Assembly: GCF_025950085.1 (NCBI RefSeq)
Contig: NZ_JAPDDS010000009.1
Location: forward strand, 62,001 to 126,000
Length of the DNA: 64,000 nucleotides
Source: Luteolibacter flavescens
GTDB lineage: Bacteria > Verrucomicrobiota > Verrucomicrobiia > Verrucomicrobiales > Akkermansiaceae
Direction: 5' to 3'
Positions 16,693 through 27,362 of the stretch are shown piece by piece (the first letter of the stretch is position 1; each line of letters starts with the position of its first letter). A model generated the notes under the pieces. It made no database searches. It saw nothing but the letters and a program-made list of their open reading frames with translations, and was not told where the DNA came from. The position numbers were made by a program, and so were the translations under genes.

Positions 16693-18369
16693 TCACTGTT
16701 CGGTGCTCTCCGGAGCCTCCTCCGCGGGAGCGGCTTCACGGGCCCGGCGCTGCTGCTCCATCATGGGACCGAGGCCCTGTAGGCCGCCCATGCCTTCCAT
16801 CATGCCTTTCATGCCAGCGGTGACTTTCTTCGCGGAGGTGATGGTGCTGTCGAGTTCCTCGAGGTTCATCGAGGGCATGTTGGTGATTCCGCCGCCGTTG
16901 CCGGATGCCTCGCGGGCCTGCTGCTCGGTCATTTCGCGCTGCAGGGTTTCCGTCTGGGCGGGGTCGAGCACCGCGCTCAGGTCGCTCACGAATTGGTCGT
17001 CCTTCAAGGGTTGGCCGCGGAGGTTGTTGCGGTCGAGCGGGTTCATGACACCCTTCAGCTCGTCGCCGGAGGCGAGTTGGGCGGCCTTCCACTCTTCCTC
17101 GGTGATGTCGCCGCGGGAGTAGGAGTCGCTGGCAAGCATGAGCTTCATCAGCGCCGTCGGGTCCTTCTTGAGATTCTCGATGTTTTCCTTCGAGCGGGCG
17201 ATCTCGCGCTTCTGATATTCGGCAAGGGCGGCGGCGGCCTTGTCCTGCTGCTCGTCGGTGAGATTCAGGCGGCCATGCAGCCCGCCTAGCGAGCGGCCGA
17301 GGTGCGCGCGCGGTCCGCCGAAGGCACCGGCGAATTCCCCGGTGGTGGCCATTTCACCCATGGCCACGCCATCCTCGAAGAGGCCGATGACGTTGTTTGC
17401 GACATGTTTGGAGAGATTGGTGCGGGACTCCCCGTACTGCGCGATGAGGTCGGAGTTCTGCGTGGTTTCGCGCGGCTTGGCCTTCGGGGCGCGGGTGGAT
17501 TCCTCGGTGGGTGCCAGGCCTCCGGTGGTTCCGGTACCTTGCTTACCGGTGGTGGCGACCTCAGGGGCATTTCCAGCGGGGGCTCCCGTGTCGCGATTGA
17601 TGAAGGCGACGGCTCCGGCTCCGACAAGCAGCAGGGCCGCGCCGGCGGTGATGGCGGTTTTCTTGGTCATGGCAATGAGTGTGATGGTGGTGAGAGTGGT
17701 GGCACCACCGGCTGCGGTGGCGGCGAGGGCTTTCGTGGCGAGGGTGGCGACTCCGGGGATCGCGGCCTGGGCATCCGCGCCCAGCCCGGCGACCATGGCG
17801 GCACCCAGCGAGCCGCCGACCTGGCAGCCGCGGCGGGCGAGCTGCTGGCGCAGGCGCTCGGTGGCGCGGTCCAGTCGCTTCTGCGCGGCATCCGTGGCGA
17901 TTCCCAGGGCGGCGGCGATCTCCTTCACGCTCAGCGAGCGGTAGAAGCGCAGCAGCAGGGTCTCCCGGTCGCTGGTGGACAGGGCGGCCAGTGCCTCGTC
18001 CAGCACCGGCTGCATGTTCTTCCACGCCTCGGCGGCATGGTCGGGCGGGGAAGTTTCCATGTGCGTGCGCAGGAGTTGGCGTTTGCGGGATTCGCGCCGG
18101 TGCTGGCGCAGCAGGTTCTTGGCGTGCATCACGGCGGTGATGTGCAGCCAGCCGGCGACGGAGCCGCGCGAGGCGAGCGAGCGGGCCTTGCGGGCGAGGG
18201 TGATGAAAGTGAGCTGCGAGGCCTCTGCGGCCAGTGCCTCGTCCTCGCAGGTCCGCAGTGCCGCCATGTGGACCAGCCCGGCATAGCGGGCGACGAGGGC
18301 GTGGAAAGCCGTCTCGCGCTGGCGCTTCAGCCAGTCCGAAAGGAGTTCGGCATCGGAGGATTCCCGCAT
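16693..18369 (-). CDS. ECF sigma factor fused to membrane anchor and LTXXQ-like domain
   Basis: The frame encodes 558 residues. Residues 1-100 form sigma region 2 (the EAEA-type core is AAEASQLTFITLARKA) and 120-180 form region 4 (SVKEIAAALGIATDAAQKRL). An alanine-rich hydrophobic stretch (185-233) and a clear transmembrane helix (about 238-257, ending at FINRD) follow. A linker of about 60 residues leads to a helical domain with NLTDEQQDKAAAAL, related to the LTXXQ motif and to the protein at 12825. The C-terminus is Met/Gly-rich. The sigma domain is thus tethered to the membrane with a large, probably periplasmic, sensor-like part and no separate anti-sigma gene nearby. Its trigger and targets are unknown. 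Confidence 0.85.
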   Translation of the reverse strand: MRESSDAELLSDWLKRQRETAFHALVARYAGLVHMAALRTCEDEALAAEASQLTFITLARKARSLASRGSVAGWLHITAVMHAKNLLRQHRRESRKRQLLRTHMETSPPDHAAEAWKNMQPVLDEALAALSTSDRETLLLRFYRSLSVKEIAAALGIATDAAQKRLDRATERLRQQLARRGCQVGGSLGAAMVAGLGADAQAAIPGVATLATKALAATAAGGATTLTTITLIAMTKKTAITAGAALLLVGAGAVAFINRDTGAPAGNAPEVATTGKQGTGTTGGLAPTEESTRAPKAKPRETTQNSDLIAQYGESRTNLSKHVANNVIGLFEDGVAMGEMATTGEFAGAFGGPRAHLGRSLGGLHGRLNLTDEQQDKAAAALAEYQKREIARSKENIENLKKDPTALMKLMLASDSYSRGDITEEEWKAAQLASGDELKGVMNPLDRNNLRGQPLKDDQFVSDLSAVLDPAQTETLQREMTEQQAREASGNGGGITNMPSMNLEELDSTITSAKKVTAGMKGMMEGMGGLQGLGPMMEQQRRAREAAPAEEAPESTEQ

Positions 18370-18410
18370 TTCTGGGACCTTACTGTCCGCGAGATCGGGG
18401 GACCGGACAC

Positions 18411-18446
18411 AAAAAAATCGCGCGACCCCGTCAGGCCGCGCGATTT
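18411..18446 (-). terminator. Rho-independent terminator of the SOD gene
   Basis: AAATCGCGCG (18415-18424) pairs with CGCGCGATTT (18437-18446). On the minus strand the stem runs straight into a T-tract (18417-18411). It sits 30 bases past the SOD stop codon. Confidence 0.85.
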
Positions 18447-18475
18447 CTGCGAAAAGTATCCCGAAAGCCGGGCTA

Positions 18476-19213
<738 letters not shown>

Positions 19214-19220
19214 CGTGGTC

Positions 19221-19248
19221 AAGCTATGCGGTTGGGCTTCCGGCACAA
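19221..19248 (-). promoter_or_regulatory. Predicted promoter of the SOD gene
   Basis: On the minus strand TTGTGC (19248-19243), a 16-base spacer and TAGCTT (19226-19221) end 7 bases before the ATG, predicting a leaderless mRNA. Confidence 0.5.
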
Positions 19249-19404
19249 ACGGAAAGGTGACGACAAAATCGCGATATGCCGCGTCCGTGCGCCTCGCCTG
19301 TGCGGAAATCGTATGAAAGCGGAAGCAGCGGCTGATTCCAAAATTCCAGCATCGGGGGCGGAATCGTGACAGTGGCCTTGGGAATCCTCCCACCCACACG
19401 GAAA

Positions 19405-19432
19405 GAAGGCGCCCCCTCGCGGGGACGCCTTC
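19405..19432 (-). terminator. Terminator after the giant repeat protein
   Basis: GAAGGCG (19405-19411) and CGCCTTC (19426-19432) form a stem extended by CCCC/GGGG pairs. The minus-strand sequence continues into a short T-rich stretch (TTCTTTCC). It lies 34 bases past the stop at 19467. Confidence 0.6.
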
Positions 19433-19466
19433 CTGCGTTTTCTGCTGTGTGGCGGGTGAGGCCGGA

Positions 19467-22400
19467 TCAGGGAGCGACCGTGACCTTCAGACGGGCGAAT
19501 TTCTTCGTGTCCGTTCCGCGAGGCACGGTGAGGGTGACGGTATCGGCGTTGGCACCTGCGGTAACCGTGACGCCCGCCGTGGAGCCGGCGGTGTCATTGC
19601 CCACGGTGTAGGTGGTCGGCCAGGCGGTCAGGTTGGTGCCCACCTCGATCGCCACCGTCACGTCCGCGGTCTTGGACGAGTTGGCGCGGTTGAAAGTGAA
19701 GACCATGTTCGCGCCGGACAGGCTGAGTGCCGGTGCCGCTGCGGTGCTGGATGCCTTCGGATCGGAGCCCAGCACGTATTCCACGGCGTCTGGCAGGCCG
19801 TCGTTGTCGAAGTCGGCGGTCGGTGAGCCGGTCAAGCCGTTCGTGCTGGCCCAGCTCGAGAAGCCACCGGACTTTCTCAGCAGGATCTGCTTCGCGGTCG
19901 CATCATACACCACCGAGTAGCCTGATGGCAGGGTGCCGGTGACGGTGAAGGTGCCGGTCAGGGTGCCCGTGTAGCTGGCGATGACGTAGCTGTTGGCTGT
20001 TGGCGCGATGAGCTGGGAGTAGGCGAGGGTGGCTCCTTCGATGTCCAGGTTGCCATTCACCGTCAGGTTGTCAGCGGTGGTTTCAGTCGCTTGGAAGGCG
20101 TAGGTGCCGTTGATGTCGGTATTCCCCGCGATGAAGGTGCCGATGATAGCCCCACCGGGAGCAAAGGTGGCTCCGGTGGCCACCGTCAGTCCACTCGTGG
20201 TGGTGCCGGAGATGCCGAGCGTGCCCGCGGACACGGTGGTCGGGCCCTGGTAGGTCAAGGCTCCGGTCACGGTGATGTTGTTGCCGCTCAGCTTCGTCAG
20301 TCCACCCGGGCCGCTGACGCCGCCGGAGAGGGTGAAGTCGCGGGAGCCGCCGACACCGGCCGTCGTCGCGAGGGTGACAGGGCCCGTGAAGTTCACGGTG
20401 GAGGCGTCGTTCCCTTGCAGCGCGCCGTTTCCATTGCCGGTGCCGTTGAGCGTGAATGGCTCGGCGACCGCTCCATTCACGTTTCCACCTGCCGCGACCC
20501 ATGCCCCGTTGGCCACGTTGGTGCCCGCGGTGGCTGCTCCGAGCGAAGTCTGCGTGCGGAACTGGATTTCACCTTCGTTCACATTCGTCACGCCCCCGTA
20601 GGAGCCGGCGTTCACCAGGATGAGCTGCTTCGCACCTGTCTTGGTGAAGCCGCCCGCTCCGGAGAAGACGCCTTCCGCGAGCCAGAATCCGGCGGCTCCC
20701 GTCTCGATCGTGCCGTTGTTCGCGGTCAGCACGACGTTGCGGTTGAAGTTGCTGACCTGGTCGACGCGGACGCTGCCTCCGGTATAGCGGAGGGTGCCAC
20801 CGTCGAGGACGAGATTCGATCCCGTTCCGAGCGGCGATGCCGTGCCGTTGTACTTCAGGTTCGCCACGCTCACGACGCCGCCGGAAATGACGGTGTCACC
20901 GGCGTAGGAATTCGCTCCGGACAAGGTCAGTAGTCCCGCACCGGTCTTGGTGAAGCCCTTGTTTCCCCCGAGCACGGTGGAGATGAAGGTTTCCACGGCC
21001 ACATTGGGCGTCGCAATGACCGGCGAGCCGGTGGCGACGTCGAGTGTCAGCACGCTGGATCCTTCCAGCGTCCACGAGATCGCGTTCGCGTTGTTGAAGA
21101 GCAGGCCGCCGACCGTGCGGTTGCTGTCCACGGTCACGAGGGTCGGGAAGCCCTGCGTGAAGGTGAAGTCGGCCTGGACGCCGGTTCCGTTCGGCACAAC
21201 CTGGTTGAGCCAGTTGCCGGCATCGCTCCAGTTGCCATTGGCGTCCACGTTCCACTTGGCCGAGCCGGAGACGGTATTGTATGTCGCGGTGGAGACGGCG
21301 CTGAATCCGAAGTCCGGGTGCTTGGCCATCGCCTTGATGGTGAAGCCGACGGTATTGTCCGGCACGGTGATGCCCGTCAGCGGGCTCAGGCCGCTCGGTG
21401 ACGAGACCGTGGGGGTGGATCCATTGGTGGTGTAGTAGATGGTCGCACCGGGGTCCGACGAGATGGTCACGGACTGGGCTCCGATGTAGCCACCGCTCGA
21501 GAGGCTGAAGCCGGGAGCGCTGGTATTGCTGACCACGGAGATGGTGCCGTTGCTCGTCAGGTTCGTGGTTTCCCACTGCAAGCCTGTGCCGAGGGCGGGC
21601 AGTCCGGTGATGCTGGCGAAGGAGCCCGAGAAAAGGGCGCCAGGGGAATTGAACAGCGTGATCGTATCTCCCACCGTGAATGCCTCGCTGCCGGCAACGA
21701 CGGAGATGGCGAGGGTTCCGCCGAAGGCGATGCTCGTAGGCCCGGCGATGGAGTCATTGCTGACCACTCCGCCGGTCTTGCCGATCTGGATGTTGGTGGT
21801 TCCCGCCAGATTCAGGGCACCATTGACGGAGATGGTGCCGATGGGCGCGAGATCGGTGCCCGGGGTGAGCGTGCCACCGCTCTGGACGGTCAGCGAGCCC
21901 GAGACCGTGCCTGCACCCGTGACCAGACCGCCGGAGGCGACGGTGGCAGAGCCGCCGAGGGTGGCGGTGGCCAAGGAAAGCTTGCCCAAGTTGCCAATGA
22001 CCGCCGGGGTGGTGACGGTAAAGGTGCCCGTGCCCGTGATGCCGGGGGCGAGGGTGCCGCCGGCGGTGACGGTGACGGCTCCGCCGCTCATCGTGCCGGT
22101 GCCTTCCAGAGTACCGGTACCGGTGACCGAGGAGGTGGCGCTGCCGAGCAGATTGTTCACCCGGAGAGTGCCGGCGTTTACCAGCAGCGGGCCGGTGGCG
22201 GAGTTCATGCCGCCGGAGAGCACCTGGGTGCCCGGGCCGGTCTTCGTGAGGGCCACCTTGCCGCCGGTGCCGCTGTCGCCACCGTCGCTATCCCGCATGC
22301 TGCCGTTGTAGTTGTGAGTGAGGCCAGTGGCGACATTGATGATCAGCGTGCCTTGGCCATAGGTGGCGAGGTCATTGGCACCACGGTTCTCGACCACGGC

Positions 22401-23762
22401 CTTGAATCCGAGACCGGTTGAAACCAGACCACCGATGGTCTCGGTATAGCCGTTCAGGCGGAGGAAGCTGTCTTCCTGAGCACCACCCGCCGGGGCTGAG
22501 GTCGTCGTCCATGTGACGATGGAGGTATCGGCGATCTGCTCGTTGCTGGCGAGGACGACACCCGAGTTCTGGCCGTTCCACGCTGTGGAGGAGAGATTGA
22601 TGTTTCCCGGGATGGCGACGACTCCATCGGTCTTGTCCAGCACCAGCTTGCCGGTGCCGCCGAGGGTGGTGACGCCCGTGTAGGTATTTGCCGCGGTGCC
22701 ATTCAGCGTGACGGCATTTGTGGTCAGCTTCGTGAGGCCTCCGGGACCGCCGATGACGCCGCTGATTGCGAAGGGAACCCCGCCGCCGATGCCGCTGGTG
22801 GTCGCCAGGGTGATGGCACCTCCAAAGGTGACATTGGTGCCGGAGTCATTTGCCTGCAGGGCTCCGTTTCCTCCGCCGAGGCCGTTGAGGGTGAATCTCT
22901 CGTTGACGGTTCCTCCCAGTGCCCCGCCAGCCGCCACGCGTGCGCCGTCGGCCACGGTCGTGCCCTGTCCGGTGGTGCCGAATGCGTTCAGATTGCGGAT
23001 CTGGACCTCACCTACATTGACGAAGGTTTCACCCTGATAGGTATTGTTGCCGCTGATGATCAACTGCCGGGTGCCAACTTTGGTCAAAGACCCCGGGCCC
23101 GAAATAACCCCGCCGAAGAACAGGAAGCCAGCGCCTTCCATATCCACGACCGAGTCGCCAGCGAGGGTGATAAGGCGGGCGAAATTGTTCACGTTGGCGG
23201 ACGCCGTCGGATAGCGGAAGGTCCCGCCATCCAGGACCAGCGAAGTGCCGATACCGAGCGAGGACGCCGTCACGTTGTTTGCCAAGACGTTTGCGACAAG
23301 TATACCTCCGCTCACGGTAGTGGTCCCGGTATAGGTATTGTTGCCAGCCAGAATGATGGCGCCGGAGCCGGTCTTCGTCAGGCCGTTGCTTCCGGTGATC
23401 ACGGATCCCACGGTGGCGGAGCCTGAGCCGACCCGGACATTGCCATTGCTGAGCGCGATGGGATCTCCGCTGACATTGTAGCCGGTGACCTGGAAATCGA
23501 GGTTCGCCGCGGTGATGCCACCGGTGGCGATGGTCACTGTCCCGGCAGTCCCGCCGAAGGCGGCTGTCTCAGCCGGATTCCAGACGACGTCCGTGCCTGC
23601 GACGGCTGCGGAGTCCCAGTTGGTGGCCGTGGTGTCCCAGGTGCCGACTCCTCCGTCAGCGTCCGGGGTGGTGGAGGTGCCGTCCCAGTAGAGGGCGGCA
23701 TGTACCGGCATCGATGCCGCGAGGAGGAGCAGGGAGCCTCGTACGAATCGGGGAGTATGCAT
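19467..23762 (-). CDS. Giant exported beta-strand-repeat (PATR-type) protein
   Basis: The protein has about 1431 residues. It has a signal peptide (1-23) and then many copies of the passenger-associated repeat [20 protein letters not shown] typical of autotransporter-like beta-helices. Blocks at about 118-355 and 920-1172 are long diverged duplicates of each other. A chitobiase-like or FN3-like module ([11 protein letters not shown], about 755-830) lies between. No outer-membrane barrel is present. The C-terminus is instead a module with [20 protein letters not shown] and a beta-rich end (RLKVTV), shared with other exported proteins in this window. It is probably an adhesin or surface-layer component. 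The ATG at 23762 begins the signal peptide. Confidence 0.85.
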   Translation of the reverse strand: MHTPRFVRGSLLLLAASMPVHAALYWDGTSTTPDADGGVGTWDTTATNWDSAAVAGTDVVWNPAETAAFGGTAGTVTIATGGITAANLDFQVTGYNVSGDPIALSNGNVRVGSGSATVGSVITGSNGLTKTGSGAIILAGNNTYTGTTTVSGGILVANVLANNVTASSLGIGTSLVLDGGTFRYPTASANVNNFARLITLAGDSVVDMEGAGFLFFGGVISGPGSLTKVGTRQLIISGNNTYQGETFVNVGEVQIRNLNAFGTTGQGTTVADGARVAAGGALGGTVNERFTLNGLGGGNGALQANDSGTNVTFGGAITLATTSGIGGGVPFAISGVIGGPGGLTKLTTNAVTLNGTAANTYTGVTTLGGTGKLVLDKTDGVVAIPGNINLSSTAWNGQNSGVVLASNEQIADTSIVTWTTTSAPAGGAQEDSFLRLNGYTETIGGLVSTGLGFKAVVENRGANDLATYGQGTLIINVATGLTHNYNGSMRDSDGGDSGTGGKVALTKTGPGTQVLSGGMNSATGPLLVNAGTLRVNNLLGSATSSVTGTGTLEGTGTMSGGAVTVTAGGTLAPGITGTGTFTVTTPAVIGNLGKLSLATATLGGSATVASGGLVTGAGTVSGSLTVQSGGTLTPGTDLAPIGTISVNGALNLAGTTNIQIGKTGGVVSNDSIAGPTSIAFGGTLAISVVAGSEAFTVGDTITLFNSPGALFSGSFASITGLPALGTGLQWETTNLTSNGTISVVSNTSAPGFSLSSGGYIGAQSVTISSDPGATIYYTTNGSTPTVSSPSGLSPLTGITVPDNTVGFTIKAMAKHPDFGFSAVSTATYNTVSGSAKWNVDANGNWSDAGNWLNQVVPNGTGVQADFTFTQGFPTLVTVDSNRTVGGLLFNNANAISWTLEGSSVLTLDVATGSPVIATPNVAVETFISTVLGGNKGFTKTGAGLLTLSGANSYAGDTVISGGVVSVANLKYNGTASPLGTGSNLVLDGGTLRYTGGSVRVDQVSNFNRNVVLTANNGTIETGAAGFWLAEGVFSGAGGFTKTGAKQLILVNAGSYGGVTNVNEGEIQFRTQTSLGAATAGTNVANGAWVAAGGNVNGAVAEPFTLNGTGNGNGALQGNDASTVNFTGPVTLATTAGVGGSRDFTLSGGVSGPGGLTKLSGNNITVTGALTYQGPTTVSAGTLGISGTTTSGLTVATGATFAPGGAIIGTFIAGNTDINGTYAFQATETTADNLTVNGNLDIEGATLAYSQLIAPTANSYVIASYTGTLTGTFTVTGTLPSGYSVVYDATAKQILLRKSGGFSSWASTNGLTGSPTADFDNDGLPDAVEYVLGSDPKASSTAAAPALSLSGANMVFTFNRANSSKTADVTVAIEVGTNLTAWPTTYTVGNDTAGSTAGVTVTAGANADTVTLTVPRGTDTKKFARLKVTVAP

Positions 23763-24218
23763 TTTGGTTTTTTTTGGTATTCGAGTAAGGAGGACACGGC
23801 CCGTGTGGGATCGTCTCAATTTCAAACGGCGAAAACGGATCAGGGGTTTAGTGGCTCGATGTCTTTACGCTGTGGTTGCCGGTCGGGTCGGCCCCGGGTG
23901 CCTGACGGGAGCAGTCATTTTGGCACGAGAACACCTTTCTGATCTTTGCTACAGGAAGCCTTCTAGCGGGTTGTGTCGCGAAAATCCACCATTCAAGACG
24001 TTTGGGACCTACGTGTATTTCGGTGGGTGGCCTGCCCGGCATCCTTGTGCGGTCATTACTACGTATGCGGTAGGGATTGACCCGTGTCGCCTGTAGTCCA
24101 GAGCCTCCCGCGACCTGTGGTGGCGGGCGGGGTTATGCCGTCTAACGGTCGCATTTCCGGCGTATCCTGCCTTTACGTAATATTATCTGTCGCTAGCCTC
24201 CTCGCGACTCTGGGACAC
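23763..24218. other. Non-coding divergent spacer
   Basis: This 456-base spacer is less GC-rich than its surroundings. It separates the giant repeat protein (-) from the RDD operon (+). I see no ORF with coding character, no tRNA and no strong repeat apart from the short palindromic CTACGTATGCGGTAG near 24060. A possible plus-strand promoter lies at 24172-24199. Confidence 0.5.
24172..24199 (+). promoter_or_regulatory. Possible promoter of the RDD-MoxR operon
   Basis: TTTACG (24172-24177), a 16-base spacer and TAGCCT (24194-24199) lie 19 bases before the ATG at 24219. The match to the consensus is moderate. Confidence 0.35.
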
Positions 24219-24974
24219 ATGGAAGATTCCACGCTGCGGATCGACACGCTGCAGGCCATCGAATTGGCCGAGGGCGTGGAGGTGCGGCTCCGCATCGCTG
24301 GACCGCTGCCACGCGGGATCGCCATGGCCATAGACCTGATCATTCAGATGCTGATCCTGATCGCCGGAGCTTTCGTGCTCGTGTTTGCGGGAGTGGCGAT
24401 CGGTTTCCAGGTGGCGATGGGGATATTCCTGCTCGTGTGGTTTTTCATGCGCTGGTGGTATCCCGTGTTCTTCGAAGCCTCGAAGCGTGGTGCGACGCCC
24501 GGCAAGCGCATGATGGGCCTGCGCGTGGTGCAGACGTCCGGCGCGCCGATCACCTTCGGGCAGTCGATCTTGAGGAATTTCCTGCGTTGGATCGATGAGA
24601 TGCCATTGTGGCCCACGGTGTGGACCAGCGGGCTCCCCGTGCCCACCATGGCCTTCGGCCTGGCGGCGTGCATGGCCACGAAGCGCTTCCAGCGGCTCGG
24701 CGATCTCGCGGCCGGGACGGTGGTGATCTACGACCGTGTGCTGCCGGAGCCCTCGGCACCCGCGCCCCCGCCCATGGAAGCTGCCCGCCCGGCCATGGCC
24801 CTGCGGCCGGAGGAAGTCCGCGCCGTCGTCGCCTTCCGCGAGCGCGCGGGCTTCTGGTCAGAGGGACGACAGGTCGAGATCGCGAATCACGCGAAGGAAT
24901 TGACGGGCGCCGACGGCCGCAGGGGCGTCACGCGCATCATGGCGATAGCCCACTGGCTGCAGGAGAGACGATGA
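24219..24974 (+). CDS. RDD-family membrane protein
   Basis: This 251-residue protein has the RDD fold. The N-terminal hydrophobic region (about 30-85) begins with LPRGIAMAIDLIIQ, carrying the Arg and Asp of the family. GATPGKRMMGLRVV is the most conserved RDD signature. A cytosolic C-terminal tail (about 175-251) ends with a helical domain. RDD proteins are membrane proteins of poorly defined role. It is the first gene of a six-gene operon, and its TGA overlaps the ATG of the SpoIIM-like gene. The ATG at 24219 was chosen because upstream codons lack coding character. Confidence 0.85.
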   Translation: MEDSTLRIDTLQAIELAEGVEVRLRIAGPLPRGIAMAIDLIIQMLILIAGAFVLVFAGVAIGFQVAMGIFLLVWFFMRWWYPVFFEASKRGATPGKRMMGLRVVQTSGAPITFGQSILRNFLRWIDEMPLWPTVWTSGLPVPTMAFGLAACMATKRFQRLGDLAAGTVVIYDRVLPEPSAPAPPPMEAARPAMALRPEEVRAVVAFRERAGFWSEGRQVEIANHAKELTGADGRRGVTRIMAIAHWLQERR

Positions 24975-25939
24975 GCCCCGGATCCTTTGAAGAACGCCGC
25001 GCCGCCGAGTGGGTGGAGCTGGACCGCCTGATCACCAGCGTGGAGAAGGGCAAGCCTGTGGAAGGCGTGGACGAGCTGCCACGGCGCTTCCGCGAGGCCT
25101 GCTCCGACCTTGCGCTGGCCCGCCACCGGATGTATGCGGGCCACCTGATCGAGCGGCTGAATGCCCTTGTCATCCGCGGGCACAAGCTCCTCTACCGCAG
25201 CCGCAAGCACGGCTGGCAGACCGCGCTGAGATTCGCCGTCGCCGGATTCCCGCAGATCGTCCGGAAGGAGTGGCGGCTTTTCTGGCTGTGCAATGCGCTC
25301 TTCTGGATCCCGTTCTTCGCGATGATGGCGTCGGCGTGGTTCGATATCGACTGGATCCGCTCCGCCATCGGCCAGCAGGGCATGGCCAGCATGGAGAGCA
25401 TGTATGGCGGGAAGGAGGAGCAGATCAGCCACCTGCGGGAGGAGTTCGGCTCGAATTTCATGATGTTCGGCTTCTACATCCGGAACAACGTCGGCATCGA
25501 CTTCCAGATCTTCGCCGGGGGCATCGCCGCGTGCGTCGGCACCATTTTCTTCCTCGTTTACAATGGCATCCACATCGGGGCCTCGGCGGGGTATGTCCAC
25601 TACGCGTGCAATCCGGAGTCCTTCTGGACCTTCGTGGCGGGTCACTCGTCCTACGAGTTGCTCGGCATGGTGGTCGCGGGCATGGCAGGCATGCGGCTCG
25701 GGCTCGGGGTTTTGAAGCCGGGGCGCTTGCCCAGATCGCGGGCGATCGCGGAGGCGGGGAAGCAGGCGCTGCCGCTGCTGCTCGGCGCGGCGGTCATGAC
25801 GGGCATGGCCGCGGTGGTGGAGGGCTTCTGGTCCGCGCAGCCGATGGACTCGGGGGTGAAGTATGCCGTCGGCATCGCCGGATGGGTGCTTCACGCGGTG
25901 TATTTCCTGGCATTGGGAAGGGGGACGCGTGCGGCTTGA
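24971..25939 (+). CDS. SpoIIM-like (stage II sporulation M family) membrane protein
   Basis: The protein has 322 residues, with a soluble helical N-terminus (1-90) and then about six hydrophobic segments. It has FPQIVRKEWRLFWLCNALF at the first membrane span, NNVGIDFQIFAGG and HSSYELLGMVVAGMAGM, all typical of the SpoIIM/DUF95 family. This organism type does not sporulate, so the name marks homology, not function. The gene overlaps the RDD stop by four bases (ATGA) and is followed almost directly by the DUF4129-type gene. The same gene order is known from other phyla. Confidence 0.85.
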   Translation: MSPGSFEERRAAEWVELDRLITSVEKGKPVEGVDELPRRFREACSDLALARHRMYAGHLIERLNALVIRGHKLLYRSRKHGWQTALRFAVAGFPQIVRKEWRLFWLCNALFWIPFFAMMASAWFDIDWIRSAIGQQGMASMESMYGGKEEQISHLREEFGSNFMMFGFYIRNNVGIDFQIFAGGIAACVGTIFFLVYNGIHIGASAGYVHYACNPESFWTFVAGHSSYELLGMVVAGMAGMRLGLGVLKPGRLPRSRAIAEAGKQALPLLLGAAVMTGMAAVVEGFWSAQPMDSGVKYAVGIAGWVLHAVYFLALGRGTRAA

Positions 25940-25943
25940 AGAA

Positions 25944-27362
25944 ATGACGGCGGAGCTCCGGCCACGGAGCGATTGGGAGGCGGTGGACCTCGGCATCGCG
26001 CTGTCACGACGCGATTTCTGGCGGCTCCTCGCCTGCTGGTGGCTCGGCATGCTGCCGCCGCTGGTGCTTTCGCTCGTCTTCCTGCGGGACCTCCCGCTGC
26101 TGATGCTGCTGCTGTGCTGGTGGTGGATGCCGGTGAGCTCGCGACTGGTGCTTTTTGTCATGAGCCGCCGGCTCTTCGGTGAGCTGCCCGGTTGGCGGGC
26201 CATTCTTCGCGAGTGGCCGCGTGCCTGCGTGCGGCGCTTCTTCTATCGCATGCTGTGGGCACGTCTGTCCCCGTGGCGGCCATTGACGATGGCCGTGGAG
26301 GATCTGGAGGGCCTGCGGAAAAAGGACTATGCCACCCGCGTGCGGATCCTGCTGCGTCGCGGGGATGCCACGGTGGTGGTGCTCGCGCTGTGGCGCGCCT
26401 TCCTCACCGCGTGGCTGGCGGTCGCGGTCTTTGCCACGGCGCTGATGTTCCTGCCCTCCACCGAGGCGGAGGTGTGGAACCTGGCGATGAAGGAGTGGAG
26501 CGGGAATTCCTGGGCGGGCCTGCCGCAGGGGCTGCTGTGGACCGGGGTGAGCGCGGTGATGCTCGCGATGTCGCTGGTGGATGTCTTCGGCACCGGTGCG
26601 GGCTTCGGCATCTACGTGAACCATCGTACCTGGATCGAGGGCTGGGACGTGGAACTCGCCTTCCGCCGCCTGGGGAACCGCCTGCGCGGGGTCGCCGGGG
26701 CGGTGATGACGCTGCTCGTTTTCTTCGCGATCTCGCCGCGGTCGATGGCTGACGGGACGCCGAAGGAGGTGATCAGCGACGTGAAGGCGCATCCGGATTT
26801 CGAGGTCTTCAAGCACACGTGGAAGGAGCGCACTCCGAGCGGTTCCTCCGGCGGCTGGAGTGGCCCGGGCGACTGGTTCGCAATGCTGATCTCCGGCATC
26901 GGCTGGACGCTGCTAGGACTGCTGATCGCCTTCTTCGTGTGGATGATCTGGCGGTATCGCCATGTATTCAAAGGTGCCGGCATCAGCTTGCAAAAGCCCG
27001 TCCCTGCCGCGGCACGCGTGGTGATGGGCATGGATGTCGCGCCGGAGTCGCTGCCAAAGGACATCCCGACCGCGGCGATGGAGCTGTGGCGCGTCGGACG
27101 GCGCCATGAGGCGATGAGCCTGCTGTATCGCGGGACGATTTCCCGGCTCATTGAGACCGGCGGCGTGGAGATCGCCGAGTCGGACACCGAGAGCGATTGC
27201 CTGCGCCGGGTGGAAGCTGAGGCCGCGGCGCACTCAGGTTACTTCGGCGGGCTGACCGATGCCTGGATGACGCTGGCCTACGGTCGTCGCGCCCCGCAGG
27301 ACGAGCGCATGCAGGAGCTCTGCGCGACGTGGCCGTTTTCCTCGGAAAGGAGGCCGGCATGA
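25944..27362 (+). CDS. Multi-pass membrane protein with DUF4129-like C-terminus
   Basis: This 472-residue protein has hydrophobic segments near 25-70, 140-165, 195-220, 265-285 and 325-350. A cytosolic C-terminal domain (about 375-472) contains AAMELWRVGRRHEAMSLLYR and a terminal ALAYGR-like motif (WMTLAYGRRAP), as in DUF4129. A loop (about 285-320) is Gly/Ser/Trp-rich. A GTG at 25929 would overlap the SpoIIM-like gene; the ATG at 25944 follows a GAAG and is preferred. The stop overlaps the next gene by four bases. The role is unknown; by context it belongs with the MoxR/DUF58 machinery. Confidence 0.75.
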   Translation: MTAELRPRSDWEAVDLGIALSRRDFWRLLACWWLGMLPPLVLSLVFLRDLPLLMLLLCWWWMPVSSRLVLFVMSRRLFGELPGWRAILREWPRACVRRFFYRMLWARLSPWRPLTMAVEDLEGLRKKDYATRVRILLRRGDATVVVLALWRAFLTAWLAVAVFATALMFLPSTEAEVWNLAMKEWSGNSWAGLPQGLLWTGVSAVMLAMSLVDVFGTGAGFGIYVNHRTWIEGWDVELAFRRLGNRLRGVAGAVMTLLVFFAISPRSMADGTPKEVISDVKAHPDFEVFKHTWKERTPSGSSGGWSGPGDWFAMLISGIGWTLLGLLIAFFVWMIWRYRHVFKGAGISLQKPVPAAARVVMGMDVAPESLPKDIPTAAMELWRVGRRHEAMSLLYRGTISRLIETGGVEIAESDTESDCLRRVEAEAAAHSGYFGGLTDAWMTLAYGRRAPQDERMQELCATWPFSSERRPA

